A stretch of DNA of 64,000 bases from JBBSBL01 sp046330255 (GTDB lineage Bacteria > Actinomycetota > Thermoleophilia > Solirubrobacterales > Solirubrobacteraceae): the NCBI GenBank assembly GCA_046330255.1, contig JAXLTC010000002.1, positions 434,001-498,000 of the forward strand, written 5' to 3'. Shown here piece by piece: positions 33,269 to 41,453 of the stretch. A program made the position numbers and the translations under genes. The stretch's first letter is position 1, and every line of letters starts with the position of its first letter. Under the pieces are notes generated by a model, which had not been told where the DNA came from, ran no database searches, and saw nothing but the letters and a program-made list of their open reading frames with translations.

Positions 33269-34108
33269 CTAGAACACCGCCGACCCGTGGATCAGGCCCG
33301 AGCCGCCCGCGACGGCGACCGAGGCGGCGGCGGCGGCCGCGCCGATCGCCAGGCAGCCGATCGTCGCGACGGCCTGGTGCCCGCGCTCGGCCGCGCGGTC
33401 CACCAGGGCGCCGGCGAGGAAGCCGCCGATCACGCCGCCGACGTGGCCGCCGATCGCGATGCCCGGGATCGCGAACGTGATCACGAGGTTGAGCACCAGG
33501 GTCGGGCCCAGGCCCGAGCGCCAGATGTCGATGCCGCGCGAGCGACCCATCACGATCGCCGCGCCGAGCAGGCCGAACGCGGCGCCGGATGCCCCGACAG
33601 TGGGCACGTCGGGCTGCACGAGCAGCGCGCCGAAGGAGCCGCACAGCAGGCAGGTGAAGTAGAGCAGCGCGAAGCGCCAGCGCCCCAGCGCCGGCTCGAG
33701 CATCGAGCCGAGCACGAAGATGAAGTACATGTTGAAGGCGAGGTGCAGGAGCCCGGCGTGCAGGAAGCCTGAGGTGATCAGCCGGTAGTACTCGTGCAGG
33801 TCGGCGATCGCCGGGCCGTAGAGCGCGCCGTGGGTGATCACGCTGCCGCCGACGCCGCGCGCCAACCCGCCACCGGCCACGGTGGAGACCACGAACGCGA
33901 TCACGTTCAGCGCGATCAGCGCGTAGGTGACCACCGGCACGTCGCCCGGGGTCGAGATCGTCCGCACCTGCGTGCGCTCGCGGGCGCACTCCGGGCAGCG
34001 CATGCCGACCGGCGTCGGCGTCATGCAGTCCGGGCAGATCGGCCGCCCGCACGAGGAGCAGGAGACGCCGGTCTCGCGCCCGGGATGGCGGTAGCAGGTC
34101 TCGGCCAT
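33269..34108 (-). CDS. Rhomboid family intramembrane serine protease with N-terminal zinc finger
   Basis: The 279-residue protein starts with a Cys/His-rich segment (residues 5-42: CYRHPGRE, CSSCGRPICPDC, CPEC) like a B-box-type zinc-binding module, then six or so membrane helices. GASGAAFG carries the catalytic Ser and GGHVGG the catalytic His, with HLAFNMYFIFVLG as the conserved rhomboid H-x3-N block. It would cleave membrane proteins within the bilayer. The ATG start is preceded by TAGCTT at an 11-nt gap. Zinc-finger rhomboids are common in actinobacteria. Confidence 0.9.
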   Translation of the reverse strand: MAETCYRHPGRETGVSCSSCGRPICPDCMTPTPVGMRCPECARERTQVRTISTPGDVPVVTYALIALNVIAFVVSTVAGGGLARGVGGSVITHGALYGPAIADLHEYYRLITSGFLHAGLLHLAFNMYFIFVLGSMLEPALGRWRFALLYFTCLLCGSFGALLVQPDVPTVGASGAAFGLLGAAIVMGRSRGIDIWRSGLGPTLVLNLVITFAIPGIAIGGHVGGVIGGFLAGALVDRAAERGHQAVATIGCLAIGAAAAAASVAVAGGSGLIHGSAVF

Positions 34109-34178
34109 GGCGCCGCGTGAAGCTAGCAGGGGCCCGCCCGCGCCCCGCCGGGGCCGGGGCCGGACGCGCGCGCCCGGA

Positions 34179-34544
34179 TCAGGAGCGGCGGCGTCCCTCG
34201 CGAACGATCTTGGCGGCCTCGCCGGCGACCTCGCGCAACGCGCGCTCCGCGGCGTCGGCGAAGCCCCGCGCCTGTGCCCGGCGGCGGCTGCGGCTGCGCG
34301 CGCGGACGATCACGAGCGCGGTGCCCGCGCCGACGCTTACGGCCGCGGCCGCCGCGGGCCGCGCCCAGTTGCGCGGGTCGCGCATCGCGGCCAGCTCCCA
34401 GGACTCGAGCTCCTCGGCCGCCGCCTCGGTCAGCTGCACGAGGTGGTCCTCGACGCGCTGGGCGAGATCCTCGGGCGGCTCCACGGGTGCGAGCGCCCGG
34501 CGCAGCAGGTCCTCGAAGTCGGCGGTCGTCTCGCGGCTGCTCAC
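34179..34544 (-). CDS. Single-helix membrane protein next to sigma factor (possible anti-sigma)
   Basis: The 121-residue protein has a soluble acidic N-terminal half (residues 1-60), one hydrophobic segment (about 71-88, AAAAAVSVGAGTALVIV), then a very basic tail. No zinc-binding anti-sigma motif (HxxxCxxC) is seen. The GTG overlaps the sigma-factor stop (GTGA), so the two proteins are co-translated, which is the usual arrangement of a sigma factor and its membrane partner. The anti-sigma role is inferred from position only. Confidence 0.6.
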   Translation of the reverse strand: MSSRETTADFEDLLRRALAPVEPPEDLAQRVEDHLVQLTEAAAEELESWELAAMRDPRNWARPAAAAAVSVGAGTALVIVRARSRSRRRAQARGFADAAERALREVAGEAAKIVREGRRRS

Positions 34545-35080
34545 GCCGCCTCCTTGCCGACGATGCCCTCGAGCTGGCGGATCGCGCGGTGGATCAGCAC
34601 CTTGGTCGCGCCGTCGGAGCGGCCGAGCGCGCGGGCGATCTCGCGGTTGTCCATGTCGAGCGCGAAGCGCATGATCAGCGCCTCCCGGCGGTCGTCGGGA
34701 AGCTGCTGGACGCCGGCGAGCACCTTGCGCAGCTCCTCGCGGCCCTCGACAAGCGACTCGGTCGTGTGCAGCTCGCCGATCGTGCCCGCGTCCTCGAGGT
34801 TGGTCTGTGGCTTGCGCGCGCGGTCGCGGTAGTAGTTGGCGGCGAGGTTGTGCGCGATGCGGATGAGCCACGGGCGCAGCGGGCGCCCGTTGGACTCGCG
34901 CTGCGCGCGCGCGAAATGGCGGTATGCCTGGAGGAACGTCTGCTCGGTGAGGTCCTCGGCGTCGTGGTGGTTGCCGACGCGGTAGTAGGAGTAGCTGTAG
35001 ACGTCGCGCAGGTGCGCGCGGTACAGATCGGAGAAGTCGCGGTCCAGCGCCGCCTTCGCCTCGGGTGCCAGTTCCTCCAC
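34541..35080 (-). CDS. ECF-type RNA polymerase sigma factor
   Basis: The 179-residue protein has region 2 (YSYYRVGNHHDAEDLTEQTF, about residues 25-55, and RPWLIRIAHNLAANYYRD) and region 4 (LPDDRREALIMRFALDMDNR then EIARALGRSDGATKVLIHRA). Length and the lack of region 3 indicate the ECF group. The GTG at 35080 was chosen because TAGGCT (35094-35089) lies 8 nt before it, suggesting leaderless transcription. The signal sensed is unknown. Confidence 0.88.
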   Translation of the reverse strand: MEELAPEAKAALDRDFSDLYRAHLRDVYSYSYYRVGNHHDAEDLTEQTFLQAYRHFARAQRESNGRPLRPWLIRIAHNLAANYYRDRARKPQTNLEDAGTIGELHTTESLVEGREELRKVLAGVQQLPDDRREALIMRFALDMDNREIARALGRSDGATKVLIHRAIRQLEGIVGKEAA

Positions 35081-35097
35081 GCCACGGCAGCCTACCC

Positions 35098-36603
35098 TCA
35101 GGCCGCCGCCCGGACCCGGCCGCGTCCGCGGGCGGGTCGCGTCAGGGCAGCGGCCCACGCGTCCGCCTCGATCCGCCCCTCAACGAGGTCGCGCAGGCCG
35201 TCCAGGGCGGGCGCCGGGACGCCGGCCTCGGCGAGCCGGTCGGCGAGCAGGGGCACCGCCGCGGCGGCGGCCTCGGCGCGCTCGCCGTCGACCGGCCGTG
35301 CGATGACCGCGGCCACGAGATCGCCGGCGCCGGCGAGGCCCGCGAGCGTCTCCGGCTGCGCTCCGCACACCGCCCCGTACGCGCACAGCTCCGCGAGCAC
35401 TTTCCCGGCGGCGGCCCCGGCCGCGTTGGGCCCGGCGGAGGCGGCGAGCGAGGCCGCGAGCGCTGCCGCGCCGGTGGCGACGCGCCCGAGCTCGACGCCG
35501 ATGACGTCGGAGCTCTCGTTGACGTCGCATCCCGCCGCCGTGAGCACGTCCGCCAGGCGGCGCCGCACGGCTCGCTCGCGACCGGCCAGGACGACCGACG
35601 CTCCGTGCTCGAGGAGCCCGGCGCCCGCGGGGCCGCCGAGCACGAGCACGTGGGCGTCCGGCAGCGCCTCGGCGACGGCGGCGGCCGGCAGCTCGCTCCC
35701 GGCGGGAACCAGTCCGCGCGCGGCGACCAGCACCGATGCGCCGGCCGGCAGGCCGGCGGCATGCGCGGCAAGCGCCCCGGGAAGCTCGGTCGCGGGCAGC
35801 GCCAGCACCAGCAGATCCGTCTCGGCGAGATCAGTCTCGTCGCGCTCGGCCACGCGCCGGGTCGCGATCCCGGTTCCGGCGAGCAGCGTCGCCAGCGCGT
35901 CCGCCTCCGTGCCCGAGCCGGCGACGGCGGCGCGCCGATGCGGCGTGATGCCGCCCAGCCACTCCCACTGGAGCTCGACGCAGGGCCAGATCCGGTCGGT
36001 GACCGCCTGCGCCAGCTGCGGCGAGGCCTCCTCGACGACCGGGAAGCGCAGCGCGCGGCCGACGCGGATCCGGACCTTGCGCGGACGGATTCGCCAGCCG
36101 CGGCGGATGCCCTCGCTCCCGATCACGGCGACGGGGACCACGGGAGCGCCGGTCTCGAGCGCCAGGCGCCCCACGCCGCGCCGCGCGGCACGCAGCGGTC
36201 CGGGCCGCACGCGGGTGCCCTCGGGGAAGATCACAACGCAGTCGCCGCGCGCGAGGATCGCCTTCGCGCTGGTGAGCATCTCGGCGTCCCCCGCGCCGCG
36301 CGCGACGGGGAACGCGCCGAGCGACCCGAGGATCCATCCCGTCAGGCGCTGGCGGAAGAGCTCCTGCTTGGCCACGTAGTAGACCGGCCGGCGCAGGCAG
36401 GTCCCGATCACGAACGGGTCCAGGAACGAGCGGTGGTTGGCCGCCAGGATCACCGGCCCCTCCTGGGGGATGTGCTCGCGGCCGATCCGGCTGAGGCGGA
36501 AGTACAGGTGGAACGCGGGCTGGAGCACGGCGCGCACGAGCCAGTAGAGGATCGGGTTGACCCCCCGCTCCCTGGCCCGGCGGTGATGGACGTCGAGGTC
36601 CAT
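35098..36603 (-). CDS. PlsC-type acyltransferase fused to a GpsA-like domain
   Basis: Of the 501 residues, about 1-215 are a 1-acylglycerol-3-phosphate acyltransferase with the HX4D motif NHRSFLD (His57-Asp62) and FPEGTR (126-131). Residues about 225-501 align with NAD-dependent glycerol-3-phosphate dehydrogenase: AVAGSGTEADALA as a degenerate GxGxxA loop, VLGGPAGA, GVELG and LAGLAGAGDLV. The catalytic Lys expected in the GALKN block is absent (ELGRVATGAAAL), so the second domain may be inactive or regulatory. The ATG at 36603 precedes a normal PlsC N-terminus. Confidence 0.78.
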   Translation of the reverse strand: MDLDVHHRRARERGVNPILYWLVRAVLQPAFHLYFRLSRIGREHIPQEGPVILAANHRSFLDPFVIGTCLRRPVYYVAKQELFRQRLTGWILGSLGAFPVARGAGDAEMLTSAKAILARGDCVVIFPEGTRVRPGPLRAARRGVGRLALETGAPVVPVAVIGSEGIRRGWRIRPRKVRIRVGRALRFPVVEEASPQLAQAVTDRIWPCVELQWEWLGGITPHRRAAVAGSGTEADALATLLAGTGIATRRVAERDETDLAETDLLVLALPATELPGALAAHAAGLPAGASVLVAARGLVPAGSELPAAAVAEALPDAHVLVLGGPAGAGLLEHGASVVLAGRERAVRRRLADVLTAAGCDVNESSDVIGVELGRVATGAAALAASLAASAGPNAAGAAAGKVLAELCAYGAVCGAQPETLAGLAGAGDLVAAVIARPVDGERAEAAAAAVPLLADRLAEAGVPAPALDGLRDLVEGRIEADAWAAALTRPARGRGRVRAAA

Positions 36604-36649
36604 GCCCGGAGTACCCGCGCCGCGCGCGCGCGTTACAGTGCGCGGACCG

Positions 36650-37189
36650 ATGGCGCTGGACGGAACGAGAACGCTGCGCGGGGCGCTCGCCGGAGCTGCG
36701 GCTGCGGCGACGTGGGCCGCGCTCCAGCCGCTCGACAAGCGGGCCTTCGGCAGCCGCTACGACGACGTGGAGCTGATGGGCAAGGCGGTGACGCGCGGCG
36801 GCGCGTGGCCGGTGGCCGGGCTCGCGATCCACATGGGCAACGGGGCCCTCTTCGGCGCGATCTACTCCAACGTGGCGCCGCTGCTGCCGGTGCCCCCGGT
36901 CGCGCGAGGTCCGCTGGTCGCGCTCGCGGAGCACGTGGCGCTGTGGCCCGCCGGGCGGCTGAGCGACGCGCTGCACCCGGCGCGCGACGAGCTGCCCGCC
37001 CTGAGCGGCAACCACCGCGCGTGGTGGCAGTCGGCGTGGCGGCACGCGCTCTTCGGCTTCGTGCTGGGTGAGCTGGAGCGCCGCCTGAACGAGGAGCCGG
37101 AGCCCGAGCTGCCCGGCTTCGAGGCGCCCTACTCGTCCAACGGCCACGGCAGCCTCGAGCACGCCGTCCCGGCCGAGCCGACGGCCTAG
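36650..37189 (+). CDS. Conserved membrane-associated hypothetical protein
   Basis: The 179-residue protein has small hydrophobic segments near residues 8-25 and 50-80 and an acidic Pro-rich C-terminus. GNGALFGAIYSNVAPLLPVPP and HALFGFVLGELERRLN are its clearest blocks, and it may be a peripheral or two-helix membrane protein. I do not recognise a functional family. TACAGT at 36634-36639 is 10 nt before the ATG. It is divergent from the acyltransferase fusion and 27 bp upstream of the epimerase. Confidence 0.65.
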   Translation: MALDGTRTLRGALAGAAAAATWAALQPLDKRAFGSRYDDVELMGKAVTRGGAWPVAGLAIHMGNGALFGAIYSNVAPLLPVPPVARGPLVALAEHVALWPAGRLSDALHPARDELPALSGNHRAWWQSAWRHALFGFVLGELERRLNEEPEPELPGFEAPYSSNGHGSLEHAVPAEPTA

Positions 37190-37216
37190 CCCGCCCGCGA
37201 CCAGCCCCGGTAGACG

Positions 37217-38161
37217 CTGAGCGCACGCGTCCTCATCACCGGCGCGTCGGGCTTCATGGGCGGCCACCTCGCCCTCGCGTGCGCCGCGGCCGGCGAGGAC
37301 GTGGTCGGCCTCTCGCGCTCCGGCGGGATGCCGGACGGCGCCGGCTCGGGGGTCGCTGTGGACCTGCTCGACGCGGACGCCACGCGCGCGGCCGTCCGCG
37401 ACGCGCGGCCGGAGGTCGTCCACCACCTCGCCGCGCTCGCCTCCACCGGGCGCTCGTGGGAGGAGCCCGAGCGCTGCCTCGCGGACAACCTGCGCTCGAC
37501 GTGGAACGTGCTCGACGCCGTGCGGGGGCAGGCGCCGCGCGCGCGGGTGGTGATCGCCGCATCAGGCGAGGGCTACGGCCCGCCCGCGCGGCTGCCCGTC
37601 GACGAGTCCGCCCCGCTGCGACCGCAGACCCCGTACGCGGTCTCGAAGGTGACGAGCGACCTGCTCGGCGCGTTCTTCGCCGACGCGCACGGCCTGAGCG
37701 TGGTCCGCGCGCGGGCGTTCAACTCGGCCGGCCCGGGTCAGCCGGACGGCTTCCTCGTGGGGTCGATGGCCCGTCAGGCCGCGGCGGGATCGCTGGCCGG
37801 GGAGGATCCGGTGCGGGTGCGCAGCGGCGCGCCGGAGGTGCGCCGCGACTTCACCGACGTTCGCGACGTGGCGCGCGCGTTCCGCGCCCTCGCCGCCGCG
37901 GAAGTGGGGCCGGGCGCCTACAACGTCGCGAGCGGGCGGACCGCCGACGCCCGGGCCGTCGCGGCGGCGCTGTCCGGGCTGGTGGCGCCGGCGGCGCTCG
38001 AGCACGAGGTCGACCCGGCGCTCGTGCGCCCGCACGAGACGCCGGAAGTGGTCGGTTCCGCGGAGCGCCTGCGCGCCGCGACGGGCTGGGCGCCGGAGAT
38101 CCCGTTCGAGCGGACGGTCGCCGACGCGTACGCGTGGTGGCGCGCGCGGCTGGGCGGGTAG
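37217..38161 (+). CDS. NAD-dependent sugar epimerase/dehydratase with apparent CTG start
   Basis: The extended short-chain dehydrogenase fold is clear: RVLITGASGFMGGHLA (NAD loop), the YAVSK active-site Tyr-Lys (PYAVSKVTSDL), ARAFNSAGPGQ and RRDFTDVRDVARAF, as in GDP-mannose 4,6-dehydratase/reductase-type enzymes. The first ATG (37256) would cut the GxxGxxG loop in half. In frame upstream there is no ATG, GTG or TTG before the stop at 37211, only CTG at 37217 (CTG AGC GCA CGC GTC). I therefore take CTG as the start, giving 314 residues. The substrate is probably a nucleotide sugar. Confidence 0.8.
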   Translation: MSARVLITGASGFMGGHLALACAAAGEDVVGLSRSGGMPDGAGSGVAVDLLDADATRAAVRDARPEVVHHLAALASTGRSWEEPERCLADNLRSTWNVLDAVRGQAPRARVVIAASGEGYGPPARLPVDESAPLRPQTPYAVSKVTSDLLGAFFADAHGLSVVRARAFNSAGPGQPDGFLVGSMARQAAAGSLAGEDPVRVRSGAPEVRRDFTDVRDVARAFRALAAAEVGPGAYNVASGRTADARAVAAALSGLVAPAALEHEVDPALVRPHETPEVVGSAERLRAATGWAPEIPFERTVADAYAWWRARLGG

Positions 38162-38170
38162 GTGCTCGCC

Positions 38171-38176
38171 TACACT
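38171..38176 (+). promoter_or_regulatory. −10 box of the tRNA gene
   Basis: TACACT lies 11 nt before the first tRNA base, a normal promoter spacing. Confidence 0.5.
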
Positions 38177-38187
38177 CGCCCGATCCC

Positions 38188-38261
38188 GCCGGAGTAGCTC
38201 AGCTGGCCAGAGCAGCCGCCTTGTAAGCGGCAGGTCGCGGGTTCGAATCCCGCCTCCGGCT
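38188..38261 (+). tRNA. tRNA-Thr (anticodon UGU)
   Basis: The 74-nt cloverleaf has a perfect 7-bp acceptor stem (GCCGGAG/CTCCGGC), the D-arm GCTC...GAGC, an anticodon stem GCCGC/GCGGC with loop CTTGTAA giving anticodon TGT at 38222-38224, and the T-arm GCGGG-TTCGAAT-CCCGC. The 3' CCA is not encoded. TACACT upstream supplies the −10 box. Confidence 0.97.
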
Positions 38262-38279
38262 CTCTCTCCCGCGCTCCGC

Positions 38280-39146
38280 TCAGCGCCGCCGCTCGCGCTT
38301 CGAGCAGCCGAGTCGGCGGATCGCCCGGCGGTAGCGGTTCATGGCCGGGCGGGCCATGTCGCCGTGGGTCTGGGTGCGCAGGCTCGCGACGCGCTCGTGG
38401 TGGAACGGGCTGGAGAGGCTCTCCGCGTGGCCGATGACGTCGCGGGCGGCGATCCCGTAGCGGCAGCGCAGCCAGCGCGTGAGCCGCAGCGACGCGCGGA
38501 TCTGGCGGCGGTCGCCCATCACCTGCGCGTCGCTCGTGCCGACGTGCTCGATCCCGATCGCGGTCCAGTTGAGCCCGACCGTGTGACGGCACATCACCTG
38601 CGTGGAGACCAACTGGTAGATAGTCCCATCGCGATCGATCACGTAGTGCGAGCACACCCCGGGCAACTCGTGGAGCTCGACGTCCGGGACGTCCGCCGCG
38701 AACGTGTTGTAGGTCGAGCCGAACGTGGAGACCGCCGTGAAGTGCTCGACGATGACCCGCGGCCGGCGCAGCCGCCACGTTCGGATGCCGTAGTGGCGGA
38801 TCGCGTAGGCGCGCATCTGGGCGCGCCGCAGCGGCCCGAACGGAATCCGCTTCTGCACGATCCGCGGCCGCGGCGGGGGTACGAGGCCGGCCAGGTAAGC
38901 CGACGGCGCCTGCGCCGGCTCGGCGCCCGGCCGGCCCTGTTGCGAAGCGGGCACGCCGGCCACGGGCTCCGAGGCGACCGGGCGCCGCGCGCGCGGCGGC
39001 GGAGCGGACACCGGTGCCGTCGAGACGTCAGCGGCGGCGGAAGCGCGCGAGCGCGACCCGCCCGATTCGCCCAGGTCGAGGGCGAGGACTGCCAGCGCGC
39101 CGGCAACGACCAGCGCCGCCGCGGTCACCGGCAGCCGCTTGCGCAC
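38280..39146 (-). CDS. N-acetylmuramoyl-L-alanine amidase (Amidase_2/PGRP type)
   Basis: The 288-residue protein has an N-terminal signal or anchor helix (residues 5-25), a Pro/Ala-rich linker and an amidase_2 domain from about residue 125. VEHFTAVS supplies a zinc His, CSHYVIDRDGTIYQLV and CRHTVGLNWTAIGIEHVG are the conserved strands, and IGHAES the C-terminal zinc region. It cuts the bond between muramic acid and the stem peptide outside the cell. TAGAGT (39158-39153) is 6 nt before the GTG, a leaderless arrangement. Confidence 0.87.
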   Translation of the reverse strand: MRKRLPVTAAALVVAGALAVLALDLGESGGSRSRASAAADVSTAPVSAPPPRARRPVASEPVAGVPASQQGRPGAEPAQAPSAYLAGLVPPPRPRIVQKRIPFGPLRRAQMRAYAIRHYGIRTWRLRRPRVIVEHFTAVSTFGSTYNTFAADVPDVELHELPGVCSHYVIDRDGTIYQLVSTQVMCRHTVGLNWTAIGIEHVGTSDAQVMGDRRQIRASLRLTRWLRCRYGIAARDVIGHAESLSSPFHHERVASLRTQTHGDMARPAMNRYRRAIRRLGCSKRERRR

Positions 39147-39192
39147 GGGAAAACTCTAGACCACGCGAGTGAACGCCACCCCCGGTGCGTCC

Positions 39193-39224
39193 CTCTTCGT
39201 TGCCGCCGTTCGCCGGGCTCGGCC
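39193..39224 (+). repeat. Dispersed repeat family B, copy 4
   Basis: The core reads TTCGTTGCCGCCGTTCGCCG, identical to copy 3 over most of its length but diverging at the 3' end. It lies in the 91-bp gap between the amidase promoter and the lipoprotein stop. Confidence 0.65.
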
Positions 39225-39237
39225 GCGCGGCGTCGCG

Positions 39238-39759
39238 CTACGGGAAGCTCACCGAGGCGTTGTTGCCCCCGGTGCACACGTGCGGCGACCCGCCGCTGCA
39301 GGTCATGATGTAGGTCTTGCCGGTGACCGGGCTGTAGGCCTCGAAGCTGCCCGCGCTGCCGCCGTTGCCGTAGAAGGCGTCCCGCACGATCTGCGCGAAC
39401 GGGCAGCTGGTGTTGGCTCCGGCCCGCACCCCGGCGCCGCAGTCGCTCCCGGAGATGCCCGAGCCGCCGGAGCCGCCGCCCGAGCCGCCGGAGCCGCTCG
39501 ACCCGCCGGAACCGCCCGAGCCTCCCGAGCCTCCCGAGGAGCCGCGGCTGCGCTGGCGCTTGAGCCGGTCGAGCTCGCGCTGCAGGCGGCGCTGGTTCTG
39601 CAGGATGTCCTGCTGGCGCTGCTTGGCCCGCTCCTGCGCGGCGCCCTCGCGGCGGGCCTGCTCGATCTTCGCGTTGTCGTCGCCGCCGCCTCCGCAGCCC
39701 GCGGCGGGCAGCAGCACGGCGAGCGCAAGCAGGACGAGGGCCGGGCGAAGGAGGCGCAT
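39238..39759 (-). CDS. Lipoprotein with coiled coil, Ser-Gly linker and small Cys-rich domain
   Basis: The 173-residue protein has a lipobox LLPAAGC (Cys22), a charged coiled coil (about 30-68), a pure Ser/Gly linker (71-103) and a compact C-terminal domain with NTSCPFAQIVRDAFYGNG and VTGKTYIMTCSGGSPHVCTG, where four Cys could make two disulfides. This C-terminal module recurs in exported actinobacterial proteins, but its function is not known to me. TAGGGT (39773-39768) is 8 nt before the ATG. It is divergent from another coiled-coil lipoprotein. Confidence 0.75.
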   Translation of the reverse strand: MRLLRPALVLLALAVLLPAAGCGGGGDDNAKIEQARREGAAQERAKQRQQDILQNQRRLQRELDRLKRQRSRGSSGGSGGSGGSGGSSGSGGSGGGSGGSGISGSDCGAGVRAGANTSCPFAQIVRDAFYGNGGSAGSFEAYSPVTGKTYIMTCSGGSPHVCTGGNNASVSFP

Positions 39760-39843
39760 CGCGCGGGACCCTAACCGGACCGGCGCGTCGGCGGGGGAAG
39801 AATCCGGTATGGGCGCGTGCGGGCTCGACTACCCTGCCCGCCC

Positions 39844-40830
39844 ATGCGCGCCCGCCTCGCGACACGGTGCATCGTGGCCGGCGCCGCGATCCTGCTCTGC
39901 GCGACCGGCTGCGGGGGAGGCGGGGGCTCCTCGAGCGCCGCCGCCGAGCAGCGCGCCCGCCAGGCGAAGGCGGCGGCGCAGCTTCGCCGCGCGGAGGCCA
40001 GGCAGGCGAAGCTCCAGGCGGCCGTCCGCCGCGAGCGAGCCCGCCTGGAGCAGGGCGGGCGGGAGTCCGAGGGGCCGGCCGGGAGCGGCGGCGGGTCCGT
40101 GCTGCCCGCTTCCGCGCAGGGCGGCTTCGCTCAGCTCGCCCGCAGCCTCGGCGGCCGGGTCGGCGTGTCGATCTCCGGGCCCGGGCAGGCGGACGGGCAG
40201 CAGCTCGGCGACCTCGCCGGGGGCGTCGCCTGGTCCTCGATCAAGGTCGCGCTGGCCCAGGCCGCCCTGGACGCCGGACGCGCCACCGGCGGCGACGTGA
40301 CCGCCGCGATCACCGCCTCGGACAACGCCGCCGCCGAGCGGCTCTGGGCCGCGCTGGGCAGCGGCGAGCGCGCCGCACGGGCTGTGCAGGCCGTCCTGGC
40401 GGCGGCCGGCGACACCTCGACCGTGGTCAACGCGCAGCGCACCCGCCCCGGCTTCACCGCGTTCGGCCAGACGCAGTGGTCCCTGGACGCGCAGCGCCGC
40501 TTCATGGCCGGCTACCTGTGCTCGCACCGCGACTCCGAGGTCGTCCGCCTCATGCAGCAGGTCGTGCCCGGGCAGCGGTGGGGCCTCGGCTCCGTCGGCC
40601 GTCCCGCCGGCTTCAAGGGCGGCTGGGGACCCGCGCCCTCGGGCCCCTATCTGGTGCGCCAGATGGGCTGGCTGGACCTCGGCGGCGGCAGGACCGTCGT
40701 TGTCGCCATGGCGACGATCGCGCCCTCGGGCACCTACGAGGCGGGCGCCGCGGCGCTGAGCCGCGTGGCGCAGTGGGTCCGCGACGCGGCGGCGCGCTCG
40801 GGCGCCCGGCCGGGCTCCTGCCCGCGCTGA
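39844..40830 (+). CDS. Serine beta-lactamase/transpeptidase-like lipoprotein
   Basis: The 328-residue protein has lipobox LCATGC (Cys23), a coiled coil (about 33-75), a linker and a penicillin-recognising fold: SSIK (Ser131-Lys134) matches SxxK, SDN (159-161) and KGG (258-260) match the second and third motifs in class A order and spacing. It may hydrolyse beta-lactams or act on peptidoglycan; the missing Glu166-type omega loop cannot be judged by eye. TACCCT (39830-39835) is 8 nt before the ATG. Confidence 0.8.
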   Translation: MRARLATRCIVAGAAILLCATGCGGGGGSSSAAAEQRARQAKAAAQLRRAEARQAKLQAAVRRERARLEQGGRESEGPAGSGGGSVLPASAQGGFAQLARSLGGRVGVSISGPGQADGQQLGDLAGGVAWSSIKVALAQAALDAGRATGGDVTAAITASDNAAAERLWAALGSGERAARAVQAVLAAAGDTSTVVNAQRTRPGFTAFGQTQWSLDAQRRFMAGYLCSHRDSEVVRLMQQVVPGQRWGLGSVGRPAGFKGGWGPAPSGPYLVRQMGWLDLGGGRTVVVAMATIAPSGTYEAGAAALSRVAQWVRDAAARSGARPGSCPR

Positions 40831-40901
40831 GGCCGAGCGCGCGTCCCGCGAAGCCCACGGGTGCGGAGGACCCGCGCGCACGCCCGAATACCCTGCCGGT
40901 G

Positions 40902-41453
40902 GTGAGCCTCGCCGCCTACGCAGCCCTCTTCGCGCTGGCCGCCATCAGCTGGGTCGGCGTGCCCGGGACGGGCGAGTCCGCGCTGATCGCCGCGGGGGTG
41001 GTCGCCAGCCGCCACGACGTGCTGCTCGCTCCGGTCCTGCTCTGCGCGCTCGCGGGCGGGATCGTCGGCGGCCAGATCGGCTACGCGATCGGCCGCCGGG
41101 CGGGCCGTCCGCTGCTCGGCGCCGCAGGACCGCTCGCGTCCGCCCGCAGGCGCGCGCTCGACCGCGGCGAGGCGCTGTTCGCCCGGCACGGGCGAATCGC
41201 CGCGCTGCTCGCGCCGACCTGGGTCTCGGGCGCGACGCACCTGCCGGTCCGCACGTTCTCGACCTGGAACGCGGTCGCGGCGGCGATCTGGGCGACGGTC
41301 GTCGGCGTGGGCGCGTTCCTTGTGGGACCGCGCATCCAGGACGCGCTGAACGCGTTCGACGACGACAGCGCGATCATCGTGTCCGCCGCGATCGCCGCCG
41401 CGGCGGCGGTGTGGCTGTGGCGGCACGCGCGCCGGCGGCGCGCCGCGGGGTGA
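40902..41453 (+). CDS. DedA/SNARE-associated family membrane protein
   Basis: The 183-residue protein has four to five hydrophobic segments and the DedA hallmarks GVPGTGESALIAAGVV, GGIVGGQIGYAIGRRAG and RTFSTWNAVAAAIWATVVGVG. DedA proteins act as undecaprenyl-phosphate or phospholipid translocases. TACCCT (40889-40894) is 7 nt before the GTG. The gene ends exactly where a small minus-strand gene ends. Confidence 0.83.
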   Translation: MSLAAYAALFALAAISWVGVPGTGESALIAAGVVASRHDVLLAPVLLCALAGGIVGGQIGYAIGRRAGRPLLGAAGPLASARRRALDRGEALFARHGRIAALLAPTWVSGATHLPVRTFSTWNAVAAAIWATVVGVGAFLVGPRIQDALNAFDDDSAIIVSAAIAAAAAVWLWRHARRRRAAG

